Positions 1-12,690 of a stretch of DNA of 64,000 nt are shown piece after piece. Both the position numbers and the translations under genes were made by a program. A model generated the notes under the pieces. It ran no database searches, was not told the DNA's origin, and was given only the letters and a program-made list of their open reading frames with translations. This DNA comes from Protea cynaroides. Taxonomy: Eukaryota; Streptophyta; Magnoliopsida; Proteales; Proteaceae. How positions within the stretch are numbered: position 1 is the first letter of the stretch; every line of letters starts with the position of its first letter. The stretch lies in NCBI GenBank assembly GCA_028583415.1, contig CM053266.1, positions 8,689,932 through 8,753,931 of the forward strand. Reading direction: 5' to 3'.

Positions 1-221
1 TTTCAAAAATTTTCTAATTTTTTCTTAATTCTTGAAATTTCTTGAAATTGCTTGTTATAATTGCTTGTGATTGGTTTATGGAAGAGTGTGGGGGTTACGT
101 AAGTCCTCCTCCCCATGTTTTTGGGTGAGTTCGAGGCTTTTTCCCAATTTATAGCCGTTAGGCCGAAATTTCGAAAATTTCTAACCTTTTATCTTGTTTT
201 CTTTTGTTTTGCAGATTCTAA

Positions 222-800
222 ATGGCTCCTAGACGCAACCCCCGGGAAGCGATCACACGGTTCCAGCCCCTCGGGTCCCCTCTCCACCTATCCCCCGCCT
301 AGATGAGCCCCGGTCTCGCTCTTGGAAGCCTCGGGCCCGGCTTCCCCGGGTTTGATGACAAGGGTATTATATCCCGGCGACGGGTCAATGTGGGACGCTT
401 GCACCGGTTCAATGTAGAGACGGCTTTTGGTGCTCTAGGTTGGCCGCCGGTTATCTCCTACACGTAGACTACACGCCCTAACCGGGTCAAGCATTTTTAT
501 GCCAACCGAGCTCGAAGGGGATGTCGAGGACCCGAACCAGCTGTAGGGATCTACGCATCACCGCCACGTCCGGGTGTACATATCTCCTTCAACACCCACC
601 GCTTGGCTCGTCTCGCTTGGGGTTCCCAATGATGGGGATTTGGTATACCGCGCCCCCAAGGCGAAAGGTTATTTGACCGAAGATTTGCGCCGGGAGATAG
701 CGCAACAGTATACTCAACCCCGGGGCTCCTATGAAGGCAGCTAGCTTGAGACCTATACCCGGGCCCACAACCGCATCATCCAAAGACGATATAGTGCCAC
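222..800 (+). pseudogene. Decayed retroelement gag-like coding remnant
   Basis: An ATG at 222 follows a pyrimidine-rich stretch ending in GCAG, and the next codons read Met-Ala-Pro-Arg-Arg-Asn-Pro before a stop near 300. Past it, an open stretch at about 345-465 reads FDDKGIISRRRVNVGRLHRF and then a Gly-Trp-Pro-Pro segment, and a shifted frame gives a short NRVKHFYAN-like run. That pattern resembles the N-terminal region of plant gypsy gag proteins or the poorly defined plant transposon protein domain, but stops and frame changes are frequent. The stretch is much more GC-rich than the rest of the window. I see no intact gene, and the family assignment is a guess from pattern only. Confidence 0.35.
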
Positions 801-1801
801 GTAGCGGTCACTACAACGAAGTTGTCCCGGCTCACCCAAGACGCCACCTATTGCGCCCGCACCGGAGAGCGGATCTCACTTCCATACCTCATCATCCGGA
901 CTATGCATCGAGCGGCCGTGGGCCGATCGGGCCAGCAACCTTCCCTATGGCCGCCTCGCCACTTTCCTTCTTCGCCGCCCGGGCGTGAGTCTCGGAGGAG
1001 AGACAGCCGTTGAGGACTCCATGACTCTCCGACATCGACCGGGATGCGATAAACGAGGATGCGTATGGTTGATCCGCCCGCTAGCGATGACGAGCCGGAG
1101 GCTCGCCCCGCCCACTTGGGAGAGTAGCAGCAGCGGCCAGCAGCAGCAGCGCCGCGGCCAATGCGGCCTGCGCGGCGGAGATGGGGGATGATGATGATGA
1201 CGATGTAGTTGGGGGAAGCACCGCCGCCCGCCCCACGCCTCCACCCGCACCACCACCATCCGTCCTCCCACGGCCGGACCATCTCAGCCCCCTCCCGACT
1301 CGCTGTTGGGTATGTTTATCGAGATCGTGGACACCCGGAGGGTCATCCCGGAATCTCGCCGAGCGATGGGTCGGGAGTTGGGACGCCCGGCTCGTGGTCT
1401 ACGAGTGACTCAGACCGGGTGCACCGGCTTAGGGTCGCATACGAGCGGGACTACGACATAGCGGACCCCATTCCCTCCCGTGCCTCCTACCCCATGATTT
1501 TCCATTTACTTTTCTTTTCGACCGCTTATATAACTGGTAACCTTTCCGGTTTGGGGACTGCACTCGCCGCACTATTACATTTGATACTATTTTTCCCATT
1601 TAATGAAAGTTTCATGGTTCACCTATCTAGTGTATGTGCACGAATTAAGTTTCACATTTAGAATAGTACATTATTCTCTTCTTAGTCCGTCTCGGTATCA
1701 AACAATGCTTAGGGTGTGTTTGTATTAAGATTTTTAAACTTCCTAACTCGCCCATCGACCCCATTATGTGAAGCATGGTTTGTTGGAACAGAGCCCGAGA
1801 G
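801..1801. other. GC-rich decayed sequence, no supported gene
   Basis: Several overlapping open frames exist on both strands here, rich in Pro, Arg, Gly, Asp and His. They arise from GC-rich low-complexity sequence such as the CAG-rich patch near 1125-1155 and the GAT repeat near 1185-1205. None shows a domain. It is probably the continuation of the retroelement remnant to the left. Confidence 0.4.
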
Positions 1802-1813
1802 CTCGATACCAAG
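1802..1813 (-). other. Degenerate primer-binding site of a minus-strand LTR element
   Basis: On the minus strand this reads TGGTAT followed by CGAGCTC, close to the tRNA-Met-complementary TGGTATCAGAGC. It lies directly inside the LTR boundary at 1815. It suggests that the LTR at 1815-4180 is the 5' LTR of a minus-strand element whose interior runs left out of the window. Confidence 0.4.
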
Positions 1814-1814
1814 T

Positions 1815-4180
1815 TGTCACACCCCAAATTCCGATCCAACCGAAACGGTGTGAGCGAACCGCCATTGAACCAACGGTTCACACCAGATCTCGAATAGGCC
1901 GTGGTCCACCCATACAAACCAATTACACATAACCACAATCGTAATATAAATATACAAATGGAAGACTTTAAATAGAATGAACCGAGTATCTATTGATAAT
2001 TTAAATAAATATCCCATTATTCAAATTCAATCACATAAAATAATAATCTTTTACATCACTTAATAACAAACAAAAAATAACCAAAACAACTAAATAAAAT
2101 CCATCACGAGAACACGCAGAAAGGGCACTCGCATGAAGCGCCATGCTCGCCCCGGCCCCGCCCGGACATCCAACGCCGCAGACCACCATACGCCGGAGCG
2201 CCCACGTAGTCGCCCACAAGATATCCCCGCATCAACATCTAAAAACAATGTATATACAAAGGGTGAGCACACAACACGGCCCAGGAAGGCAACCGACGGC
2301 GTCACAAGATTATGCATGAGTAACAATCATTTTATGCCGTGGTCCGGTTTAAAGTTTGCAATGTGCTATAGAAAGGTTTGGCGGCCCCCCGCACCTCTAT
2401 ACACGAGCGTGTGGCGCCGCACAGAATCACACAACCACCAACCCACATACACCCATCATGGAATAGAGATAGAGCTAAGGTATACCCGCACCTCCCCGAC
2501 ACTCTACCCATACCAAGCACCTAAGCCCCCATCGGCCGTGGCCTCGCAAACCGGGCCTCGCAACTAACCAATCCTATATGTCAACAATGTATGCTCTATC
2601 CCAAAGACAGCCGCCTACGGCATAGAGATAGAGCTAGAGCGCGGCGGCCGGGCCTGAGACCCTCCTAGACCTCACCCCCCCGACACCCTATCCGCAACTA
2701 ACCCACTAGGATAGAAACAATACGCAGGTAGACCCTATCCCAACACGACACCCCACGGCATAGAGATAGAGCTAAAGCATCGTGGACAAGGCAGCGCCGA
2801 CTGAATCCTCAGCACCACCCAACGATGGTCGGGACAACATCAATATCGGAGACCAACGTACTCACGATCTTCCCCCGATACCCCACCCGCACCAAGCATG
2901 TCAAGATAGAATACTACAAAGGGCGCCGCGCGAAGAGCGATCCCGTGCCCATGCCCCACTCCACACACCAACGAAAAACAATCACATGCCTAACAATCAC
3001 ATCCTATGAATGCATGAACAATAATAATAGCCGAAAGTAAAGGATGGCATGTGAATATGCACAAACATCACATCACAGATATTCAATGATTAACAACGAT
3101 TTACCGCCCATTAATTATTAGGTTTAGGTCGATTCCCTTACCCGACGCCGCTCAATAACTTGCTCCACGCCACAAGATCCAAACGACAAGTCACGCCGCC
3201 CCACATAATATTAGGGTTTCATTAGAATATATTATTTAGGGTTTCATGTTGGTCGGAAACCAACATGGATCACAAAATGCCCTCACGGAGCCGACCGGGG
3301 GGCATGTACCGGCCGCAGCCCCGGGGGAAAGACCGGCGACCGGTATGGTCAGCCGGTCCCCCACAAGCATAACCTCCCGAGAGGTAGCGGTCGCAACATA
3401 CCGGTCGCACTATGTGCAACCGGTATAGTCGACCGGTATGTCTCCGAAGACCATACATGGGTTCTTCGACCGCCGTCGATCATCCTCCATGGATTTTCGG
3501 GGTTTCTCCTATCCATCCTAAGTCTAGGCTTTGAGTTAGAGCTATCCCCAACTCATTCAAGTCTCGCTTCGGAGAATATCATCTCGAAACTCGAATCTAG
3601 GGTTTGACGGCAACTTAGGGTTTATTGGCCAATTTAGGGTTTTAGATCAATACCTACTTTGCATGGTATTGATCCACCCACACAACTAACATAGGGTAAG
3701 AAGATGGATCCAAACACTTACCGTTGACCGCGTAGCGAGAGCTTCGACAAACGGAAATGGCGGCACCTCCTTCTTCTTCCTAGCTCCTTCTCCTTTCCAA
3801 GCTCTTTCTCTTCTCTAGGGTTTGTGAGAAAGACAATGGAAAGGATTTGAGGGGTTTAAGGGTGTATTTATAGGCTAGAAATAGGGTTTAGTAACCCTAC
3901 TAGGATTAGGAAACTTCTAGGATTCGAAATCGGAAAGTGGGACCCGCAGAGACCAATTTCCAAATTCCCGCACATAGCCGTGCGGGCCATACCGGCCGAC
4001 CGGTACCATCATCCGGTACCATCGACCGGTATACCTAAAATCAGGTATAATTGGTCGACTTTGGTCCGATTCCGCACTGCTTGTTATCCGCTTGCCCCGT
4101 CCCGCCTCGGGCGATGATCGAAGACCTGTCACGACACAAAACCAAGGTTTAGACCGGGTTTTCAGAGTGCGGGTCTTACA
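1815..4180 (-). mobile_element. Long LTR (copy A) of the TGTCACACCCC family
   Basis: The 2,366-bp block begins TGTCACACCCC and ends GGGTCTTACA, so it has TG...CA termini with imperfect inverted ends. It shares internal phrases with copy C at 5321-7584, such as CATAGAGATAGAGCTAAGG. Small open frames inside are not genes. The bases flanking it (CAAGT left, TTAGG right) do not match, as expected if it is one LTR of an element extending beyond the left edge. Long LTRs with such ends are usual for gypsy elements of the Tekay/Del type, but no coding region is present to prove the lineage. Confidence 0.55.
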
Positions 4181-4559
4181 TTAGGGACGTCCTATTTATA
4201 GAGTAAAACCTCCCAAAATAAGTCCCATTGAGTTTAGGAAAGGTTCCAATCGAAATTAGGAAGGTTTCTCAATTTTCGGTTCGTGCTGTTTTTTTCGAAT
4301 GTCGAGGGTCGATGGTGAGGGTCGATGGGAGGGTGACACCATGGCGGGGGTCGATGGTGAGGGTCGATGGGAGGGTCGGACTTGTTCGTTAAAACCTCCG
4401 CGACCCTACCCTCATTTTGACTGTTTTTGGGTAAATTTTCATATTGGGTCTTGGGCTTCTTCACACACTTGGTCCACTTGGCTCGCCCATGGAGAGGGGG
4501 GGGGGGGCCGCCACGGCGGAATGCAGGTTAGGCCGGGTTCATGGCGTGCGGGTCTTACA
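4181..4559. mobile_element. Truncated LTR (copy B), 3' part only
   Basis: This matches the terminal part of copy C from about 7200 to 7584: the TTAGGRACGTCCT start, the AAATAAGTCCC phrase, the repeated GAGGGTCGATGG units and the ending GGGTCTTACA. Its left half is missing, probably displaced by the insertion of copy A at 4180/4181. It contains a G10-plus run near 4497-4507. Confidence 0.5.
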
Positions 4560-4906
4560 TATACAACATTATTATTTTCTTCTGCTTTGGCTTTGCCTAA
4601 ACATCCTTGTTGATTATTGCACCATTGTGTATCATATACTCTACACATGATAGTTATTCCACTATGTTGTCTTACTAATGGTCGTATGATTACTTGTATG
4701 GCACTTATATGAGTAAACCTATATACTTTTTATTTTCTCCTATTGTTTGAGCGAGTCTTTCATGTTTTATTAGTTGATGTCTAAAAGGTTTATTGCTAAC
4801 TATTGTCTCTATTTCTTTAGATATTTGTATTCTATGTTTTTATAAGTTCAATTTAAAACCTTCATCATATATTTGTCTGTATGTTAGCCTTGATACTTCT
4901 ACTGAC
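4560..4906 (-). pseudogene. Endogenous caulimovirid-like fragment (movement-protein-like)
   Basis: Read on the minus strand, about 4712-4906 gives a charged open stretch. About 4565-4711, in a second frame, gives a stretch starting His-Ile-Ser-Ala-Ile-Gln with a following Arg-Pro-Leu. This pattern recalls the core of plant pararetrovirus (Caulimoviridae) movement proteins, which act at plasmodesmata. Stops and frame changes show it is dead. The piece is cut off at 4559 by LTR B and at 4906 by the solo LTR, and appears to continue at 10375. The similarity is recognised by eye only. Confidence 0.4.
4902..4906. repeat. Target-site duplication of solo LTR D, left copy
   Basis: CTGAC precedes the LTR start at 4907 and CCGAC (10375-10379) follows its end. 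One C/T transition separates them. Confidence 0.6.
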
Positions 4907-5320
4907 TGTCACAGCCCATTCTGGGGAATCGAGCGTCATATCCGAGTCATCCAAGAGACAACCCGAATCATCCAGCGACCGACAACCAAAATGATCTACC
5001 AAACAAACCCCATATTCTACACATACAATATCCAACATAATCAATAATAATTAATAATAGTTGCAGCAAAATCATAATATAGAACAGATGCTTCTAGTGT
5101 TATCATTACATAATAAATCTATTATGTCTCACAAAATGATTCACAAGTAGTACTCATATTACATATACTCCGTACTAACTAACTAGAGTAAATGGGAAAA
5201 AAATATTGTAAATAGACCAAACCGTATCTATCTACAGATATCAAAAATCATATAAGTGAGGTGCTGACTCAAGTCCCATAAACACAGTTTTTACAGGTAC
5301 AACTCGCGACATGACCCCTC

Positions 5321-7584
5321 TGTCACACCCCAATTCCACACTATTCAGAATGGTGTGATGAACCGTTAATAAACCAACGGTTCAACCAAGATCTCGAGTA
5401 GGCTATATCCGTTTTATCTAAACTCCATACATCCATAATCATAATCAGAGTAAATACACAATAGCAGAAGTTTTAATAAAATGAACTGAGAATCTATGTG
5501 ATATTAAAATTTAAATAGCAAATTATTCTGTGTCAACTGAGACATAAATATTTAAATAACAAATACATGTCTTTAATAAATCCAAATAAATAAACCAAAA
5601 ATCTATTCGAATACACATGAGTTGCACTCGCAAGAGACGTCATGTGTATCCACTTCATCTTCAGCTATCATCGCTGCAACGTTCCCGTACTCTGGAGCAT
5701 TTACATAATCTTCAACGGTAAAACCTGCATCATCAACTAAAAATATTCGACGTCGAGGGGTGAGCACACATCATGGCTCAGTGAGCAAACAAAACAATGC
5801 AACAATACATATGCATGCAATCAATTTATATCTTTTGTATGGTTTATAGTTTGCACTGTGCTATAGAAAGGATAGGTGGCCGCCGCACCTCTATACACGA
5901 GTGTGTGGAAACACCCAATGAAAATGGCACCGTCGCCCCACAAGCACCCAGAACGGCACAATATACACCCCATAAAGAACGGTCATGGCTGTACCCAGTT
6001 GATACCATACCAACAAATAAACCCTTGCTGGCTAGGGTTGCAAACTGGGCTCGCAACTAACCAATCCTAATGCCAAAAAGTATGTCCAAGGCCTCACCCC
6101 AGCATCCCTCAGAACATCCATAGAGATAGAGCTAAGGCCCCCCGGTAGAGTCAGAGACTACAAGGACCGAGACCACCTCCCCTGATACTCTACGACATAA
6201 TAGTTTTGCTAAGGTAATGGCGATACGACGACATCAATGGACATGACTTGAGTAGACAATGGCACAATATACACCCCATGAAGAACGGTCATGGTTGTAC
6301 CGGTTGATACCATTCCTACCCGCACCATATACACTGGCCAAACACAAACATTCACATGCCTATTCCTATCATCATCATCATCATCATGTTATAACAGTAA
6401 AATAAATATGCATGAACAAATAATAGAAATATTGGATGACATGTTGAATGCACATACAAGCATACACGCATAGAACCAATATGGCATTGGACTCAAGAAA
6501 TAAAGCAGTTTATTATTAACCAGTTAGTTTAGGTCTTGTTCCCTCACCTTAGCTTGTTAATAGATCCTCTTCCAAGCTTTAGAATCACCTTTATAACGTT
6601 ATTATATTGCTAGAAAACCTAACAAAGTCGATAGAATTTAATTAGAATTAATTCTGAATTTAAAAACCATTCTGTTAACTGAGGGTCGGGGTAGGGTCGG
6701 AGTCATGATCGACCCTGGGTGCGACCCTCCCCAATCTGGACTTCCCGAACACTGAGGGTCGATCCTCAGGATCACCTAGGTTCGGATGGTCATCGACCCT
6801 CTATGCGACCCTCGGTGGATCTTGGTTAATTTCCCTCCTTTTAGTCCATTCTTTGTGTTTGAGGTCCTATGGCTTTCTCCTACAGTCCATTCAATATTCA
6901 TTCCATGGTCTAGAACCATGAATCATCCACCTATATAGCTTTCACGTAATCTCCCATAGTTTTCTATGGAGACCTAACCATGATTGATGGTTTGGGTTTC
7001 TCCGAGATATACTTTCATCATTACCTAACCCAAGGTCTGTAGAAACTCATGGAATTAGTATCCATACCTGAGAAGAATACTCCTTCTCTGCAACTCTTCT
7101 CGTTTTGGCTAAATTATCTTCCTTGCTTCTCTTCTTCTTCTCTTCCTTTTCTTCGCTTTCTCTCAATTCAATTAGGGTTGTGAAAGGAGTGAAAGAGGCT
7201 TAGGAACGTCCTTTAAATAGAGTAGGAACATCCTAAAATAAGTCCCTTTGAGATTAGGAAAGAATCCAAATCCAAAATTAGGAAATTTCCTAATTTCAGT
7301 TTCGGCGACAACTGAGGGTCGATGGGAGGGTCGATGATCCCGTCGACCCTAGGTTTCTAAGTTGTCCGACCCTCCCTTCAAAATTGAGGGTCTGATTTTC
7401 TGTCTTGGGGGGTCCGACCCTCCTTAGCTGGGTATGCGACCCTTCCCCTAATTTAAATGTTTTTGGGTCGATTTAATACCTGGGATCTCGATCTCCTTCA
7501 CGCCCTTGGTCCATTTGACTCGACCATGATGGGTAAACCTGGTTCAAGATGATAAGATCGGGTTAGATTGACACGGGTCTTACA
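5321..7584. mobile_element. LTR copy C nested in solo LTR D
   Basis: The 2,264-bp block has the family ends TGTCACACCCC and GGGTCTTACA. Flanking 5-mers are CCCTC (5316-5320) and TCCTT (7585-7589), which match if two C-to-T changes occurred, so it may be a solo LTR. Near its end there are several GAGGGTCGA-type units (about 6680-6820 and 7310-7440), which are shared with copy B. Confidence 0.5.
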
Positions 7585-7853
7585 TCCTTAGTGGCCCTCC
7601 ACCAAGAGAAATGCCCTCAACATCAACAAGATCCATAGCAGCAGATATAGAAGAGGTATCTGCAATTAAAGCTAAAAGAGATTTGATATTGAGGGGTGAG
7701 CTCACATCCTAGCTCAGTGAGAAGAATCTGATACTCATGCAAATCCCTAAGCAATAATATTATGAATGCAGTACAGAAGCAAATAAACAAGCAATTGTGA
7801 GTGTCATACAATGTGTATGCAAATCATGATTGATCTGTACCCTAGCACAATCA

Positions 7854-8037
7854 TACCCATGAGTGAGTTGCCATTATCTCGAGCACTCCACGATGGATCA
7901 ATGACACCCCTAACCCGAGCACTCCTCATTGATCAGTGGCTTGCATAACCTATGAGTGAACCGCCATTGATCCCGAGCACTCCTCATTGAATCAGTGACA
8001 CCCCTGACCCGAGCACTCCTCATTGATCAGTGGCTTG
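7854..8037. repeat. Two-unit tandem repeat inside LTR D
   Basis: Two successive units carry GAGCACTCCTCATTGATCAG and the phrase GACACCCCTRACCCGAGCAC. The period is about 110 bp. Confidence 0.5.
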
Positions 8038-8119
8038 TCCATTCTTCACTAAAGCACAAGTCATTTGACCAAGTTAATGTATAATGCATGATAAGTATAA
8101 CAACAAGAGGGCTACACCC

Positions 8120-8760
8120 TAGCAGAGATCCCCGTTCTACTCCCATAGGTTGACCGTGTCCCCACTAAGGTGTAATCGGGCATATGGCGGTGTATCGTAC
8201 TCCCATACTCCACACGATCATATACTCCACAACATAATCATACCCAGATCAACAATCACTCAACATGGCATGTGCATACAGTAAGTAAAATTGTACTCCT
8301 GCAAGATCTTCGTCCTACTCCCACAGGCTGACCGTGCCCCCACTAGAGTATAGCTTGCCAACATGGCATGTGCTTCATACACCTCTACTCTGTACGCCCA
8401 TCATATATGGACTTAACAAGGCTGGGTCCCAGCAAAGACCCCGACTCCCTACTCCCATAGTTGGTGGTGCTCTACTGCGGACTAGCCAAATCCCAATGTG
8501 AATTCATGAAATCGTACGTTTCATGAACCACCATACATGGGTTGCACCCAAACGACGACCCCTCGATCATTACTCCCATAGATCACTGTGTCCCCACTAG
8601 GATACAAGCAGGCCAATGCAGTATGTATGCACGTACTCCCATACACCACCCGTCTACCATACATGATCATGTGCACAACAACATACATTTCTCATCCTAC
8701 ATCTCGTGGGGCCGTATATTGTACTCCCATACTCCACACATCCACCATACAATATTTTCA
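8120..8760. repeat. Diverged repeats with TACTCCCATA units inside LTR D
   Basis: The phrases CTACTCCCATAG and GTACTCCCATACTCCACAC, with CGTGTCCCCACTAGG between them, recur five or more times at irregular spacing. They look like old segmental duplications in the LTR. Confidence 0.45.
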
Positions 8761-10374
8761 ACATACATTGTTATTGATATATAATGCAAATGCATAAACA
8801 GTTTATATAGTTTATTGGATAGCATGTTATAAAAATAAAAACAAAAATCATCACCAAACACCCACATGCTCAAACACTATGAGCACCTAATTCCCCTCAC
8901 TTGTAGACACTAGAGGTGCTGAAGAACCTTGAAACGGGTAAAAGACTTCGCCTGCTACCCATCGTGTTTTACCTATTCGATTAGATAACTTGATTAGATT
9001 GATGAATAGCTTTTAAACCAATGTAAATAAGCCCTAGGGTCCATACACGGGTCCAATGTAGGTTGAGAATCGAAGGGATAACATTCCCAAGGTCAGACTA
9101 GGCTTATAGGCCAAACTGGCTGAATCGATAGATGGAACCCGTAGAACGGTCAGTCGATTTGACCACCGCCCAACACTTAGAAAAATTCAATTAAAGGTAA
9201 CCGGTAGAACGGGTGGTTGATCATTCAACCAGTTGGTCATCTGGTTTAACACATTGTTATAACAGTGGAGTTCCAGAAGGTTTTTCGGAGGTTCTGTCGG
9301 GTGAACGTTCATCCGATTTATGCTACCGGTTCGTGTTACCAGTAGTGATCTACCTATTATGTGAAACCGGTTCGTGAGGTTGATCGATTCTTGTGGTTGA
9401 CCAGTTCGTGTGGTTGACCAATTACATGACACTGGTTAATGGTTGACCGGTTTAGGTCCATTGGAGGAATGTTCATCTAGTATGTTCTACCGGTTTGTGT
9501 GGTTAACCGGTTTACTGTCTCAGAATGCCAAGCACGAACTAGAGGCGATCTTTTTCTTTGGGGAATGTCTTTCCCACTTGGTTTCCTCCATTCTAAGTGA
9601 GGGAAACATTCTCCCATCATTTTTACACACAAAGGAGGTTGTTTAGATCCCATTACTATCTCCATTCATGGAGGGGATGATAACCTAGGTTTTCTAGGTC
9701 AAGCTTGATCTCCATTAATGGAGGCTTGATTCCCACCTCATGATATCCATCTTTGTTGGTGGGAAACTCATTTCCACCATCAATGTAGTTAAAAGGAACT
9801 ATCAAAGCTTCATTTAGCTCTATCAATGGAGTGGGGGAAATAAACCTAAGTTTTCTAGGTTGTTAATGGTGCTCAACCACCATGGTTACTAGCTTGTAAC
9901 AATAAGGAAGAATGAGGAAGTTGGTGAACTTAACTCCAATGGATGAGGCTAGGGCTTGGAGCTTCAAGTTCCAAGCTTCTCGTCTTCTTCTCCTCTTCTT
10001 TCCACTCTCTCACTCTCCCATGGTTCCAATGGAAGGAAAGGAGGAATGAGGCCTCCTTTTTATATAATCTCGTGGAGAGAAAAAAGCCCAATTAAACATT
10101 CAATTGATTGCTGTCAACTAGTTGACCGGTTCGGTTGTACAATCTACCGATTGAGCCAATTCATGGGCCTAGGCTTGGTTTGATGGGCCCAAGCCATTGG
10201 AAACACTTCCTAGGTCCATTGAGCTTTGTTACTCATACTCATCCAATATTACTCACTCAAGGGTTTAACCTGTCATCAAGGTAAGGGCCAAGATATCCGG
10301 GTGCCAAGGGTTGGCACAGTGAGACCCAATACAAAGGATCCGAATCCTTGAGGATTCCAGGTGTAGGTTTCACA

Positions 10375-10710
10375 CCGACCTTATTTCTTTTTTTTTAATT
10401 ATCAAATTCTAATTCAGTAGAGTAAACTGGATCAAGATGATTATATCTTTTACTTACCGTTCTTCCTGCAGCTTTTATCATTTTTTGTGACTCTATGTTG
10501 ACATGAAATGGTTTTTTACTATTACTTCCTTTTTGAATTACTCTAGTAGTCTGTATTGGTATTCGTTTGGGATTCCTTCTATCTTTTGACCAATCATTTT
10601 AATTTTTTATTGTCATATCTACATTTATCTAGGTTTTTTATTGATGTATTTAATCCACTATACATTCGGTTTATTTTCGTTCCAAAAGTTCATAGACTAC
10701 TTGTTTTAAG

Positions 10711-10769
<59 letters not shown>

Positions 10770-11450
10770 CTAATTTTGTTTTATTATCTGTTATAATTGC
10801 TCTTAACTGATCTATCCCGTGTTCTAAGAAAATTAATTTTTATTTATTAAATATAATTTTTTTAGTTCATGTGTCTGAGTTTTTTGATTTTCTATTATTT
10901 CATTTAATTTCATTTCTATAGTTTTATCCGTTCCATTGTTTCAGAGTTGTTCTATTATATGTCATATTTTATGATTTAAGTTTTTTATTCCTAGTGTTAC
11001 TTTACTATTTATATCTTCAACTATATTTTCTAGTTTATTAAAACCTCTAGTCCAATTTGCAAATCCTTCAGTTCATTGTTTATCTCTACTATCCCATTGT
11101 TCTTTGATATTATTTATGGTGATATAATTCAAGTGTTACATCTTTATTGTATTCTATTAATTCATGACCTATTATTTTTAGTATCGCTGAATGCCAATTA
11201 CTTAATTTAATTATTTCAGGCATAGGTGCCAAAGGTTGTGCTATTGTACTTCTAGGTAAGGGACTTTATGTTCTTCTATCATCCTTAATGCTAAATTATG
11301 AATTTTTATGTCATTATAGTCAATTTGTTGAATTATAAATCTAATTAATTTTTCTGTTTTCTCTTGTTGTATTTCAACTTTATTAATTAGGTCTTTTAGC
11401 CAAGTTAATCCTAATTAGTATAAAATAATCTTTATAACTATTCCTAATAA
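10375..11450 (-). pseudogene. Endogenous caulimovirid-like fragment, minus-strand part
   Basis: This AT-rich segment continues the sequence interrupted at 4906. Minus-strand translation, for example across about 10960-11110, gives runs rich in Asn, Lys, Ile and Glu that look like decayed coding sequence with coiled-coil character, broken by stops. No catalytic motif (protease, reverse transcriptase, RNase H) is visible. Assignment to a pararetrovirus rests on the adjacent movement-protein-like patch and on the ORF-promoter-polyA layout to the right. Confidence 0.35.
10711..10767. repeat. (TA)n microsatellite
   Basis: About 28 uninterrupted TA units lie in the AT-rich fragment. Confidence 0.9.
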
Positions 11451-11654
11451 TATAAATGGTAATATAACTTCCTATATGACCAGTTCGTCTATAACTAATA
11501 AAATAGATAATTTAGGAAAGAAAATAGATTGTTTGAAAGATCTGATAAACAAACAACATAATTATATATAAGAAAATTTTCAGAAACTTCCAAACAAGAT
11601 AGAAAATAATCAAGTAGAGAAAAATTTAGACTTGAAAAAATCAATCACGAACAG

Positions 11655-12260
11655 ATGCAGAAGGTTATTAAAGAAGCATTTAAAGAATTTTCAAGAAAAT
11701 ATGTGAGGATTAAAATAACAGGAGACCCAGCTTTGGCCTTAATTGAACATTCTAAAAATCCAGTCAGTACAATCTTCAAGACTTTGGTGAACCTTGTCCG
11801 AATAAGTTTTTCACAAAAAATGCTGCCTGCTTTATTCGAAGAAATAAAAGGAGAAAGTGGTTATCTAAAGATAACAACAGAGTTAGAACAAAAGAAAAGA
11901 AGGCTTGAAAAACTATTAAAGAAAAAACTTGAGAGGACATTGCCATATAGGTACAAAACTTATTTTGAAGATCATGGAGTAATAATACAAACCAATTGGG
12001 TTACCAGAGTAAAATGGTTAGAAGGTTTCAGAACAGATGAGCCTATGGAGGTACAAGAAGCTATAAAGAAAATATTACAGGAAGAGGAAATAGAGAAGAA
12101 GTACTATGAGCTCCTTTGTGAAAGAAACATGGATGAAGCATCCAAAGATGATTTTGAAGCACAACTGATAAGGCATATGGAAGGAAGAGAGATCACAGAC
12201 GATCCTGAAGCGTCCGATTATAACCCAGATGATGTCTTGATGCATCCGATTATGACCTGA
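11655..12260 (+). CDS. Open 201-aa ORF, possibly the 3'-terminal ORF of an endogenous caulimovirid
   Basis: This uninterrupted ORF is rich in Lys, Glu and Ile. Residues about 75-95 are strongly basic and likely helical (EQKKRRLEKLLKKKLER), and the C-terminus is acidic. The frame is open for a further 14 codons upstream of the ATG, and coding-like sequence in another frame precedes it (about 11450-11640). It stops inside an imperfect duplication of about 30 nt (12211-12270, the CCGATTAT...GATGATGTC unit). A TATA box and an AATAAA follow within 700 bp. That order would fit the last ORF of an integrated caulimovirid such as a florendovirus, whose second ORF has no known function. I do not recognise a domain, and a non-viral origin is possible. 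Confidence 0.4.
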   Translation: MQKVIKEAFKEFSRKYVRIKITGDPALALIEHSKNPVSTIFKTLVNLVRISFSQKMLPALFEEIKGESGYLKITTELEQKKRRLEKLLKKKLERTLPYRYKTYFEDHGVIIQTNWVTRVKWLEGFRTDEPMEVQEAIKKILQEEEIEKKYYELLCERNMDEASKDDFEAQLIRHMEGREITDDPEASDYNPDDVLMHPIMT

Positions 12261-12599
12261 ATGATGTCGAAGCTCACAATATAGAGAATATGACCGAACC
12301 ATAAACTAGCTCAACCATAGGACTAATAATGAGGCACGACGGGTCTTTCGGGTATACCCATAAAGGTACCCGTTTCAGCCTTTCAATTTCAGTAATCCAG
12401 TCACTAGGGATATTTTTGGAATAAAATGTGATGCTTTGAACCATGGCATAAGAATGGTGGGTTCCTGAATTGTCAGAGCCACAAAAACATCTTTCAAAAA
12501 AGCGTAGGATTACTTTAGTCATTGACAACTAGTTGATGTTCACGTGATCAAGCAACTGCCTATGATGAGACCACATTGGAATCCTATCTTCTTCTGATT

Positions 12600-12690
12600 G
12601 ATGGAGAATTTGAACGTTAGCCATTGACGAAATTAAAGTAAGTTGAAGTCCGTTGGCAAACGGTTATAAATAGCAAAGAAGTTTTCATGT
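12600..12690 (+). promoter_or_regulatory. Promoter-like segment (TGACG and TATA box)
   Basis: TGACG at 12625-12629 (as-1-like core) stands about 40 bp before TATAAATA at 12665-12672. This lies about 400 bp past the stop of the 201-aa ORF, as a full-length-transcript promoter would in a pararetrovirus genome. It is inferred from motifs only. Confidence 0.4.

Larger units (their letters stand above)
4907..10374. mobile_element. Solo LTR (copy D), interrupted by LTR copy C
   Basis: It starts TGTCACAGCCC at 4907 and ends GTGTAGGTTTCACA at 10374. Its first 400 bp align with the start of solo LTR E at 37497 (the shared ACAGATGC and ATGATCTACCAA phrases). The GAGGGGTGA(G/T)CTC...CCAGCTCAGTG motif occurs in both, here at about 7691-7718. 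The block at 5321-7584 is a later LTR. Flanking CTGAC/CCGAC makes a 5-bp duplication with one transition. Without the nested LTR it is about 3.2 kb. No coding capacity is seen; the small open frames are incidental. Confidence 0.6.

Noticed and set aside
848..1661. Overlapping Pro/Arg/Gly-rich open frames of 100-150 aa on both strands
   Set aside because: They overlap each other in GC-rich low-complexity sequence, show no domain, and lack intron or promoter support.
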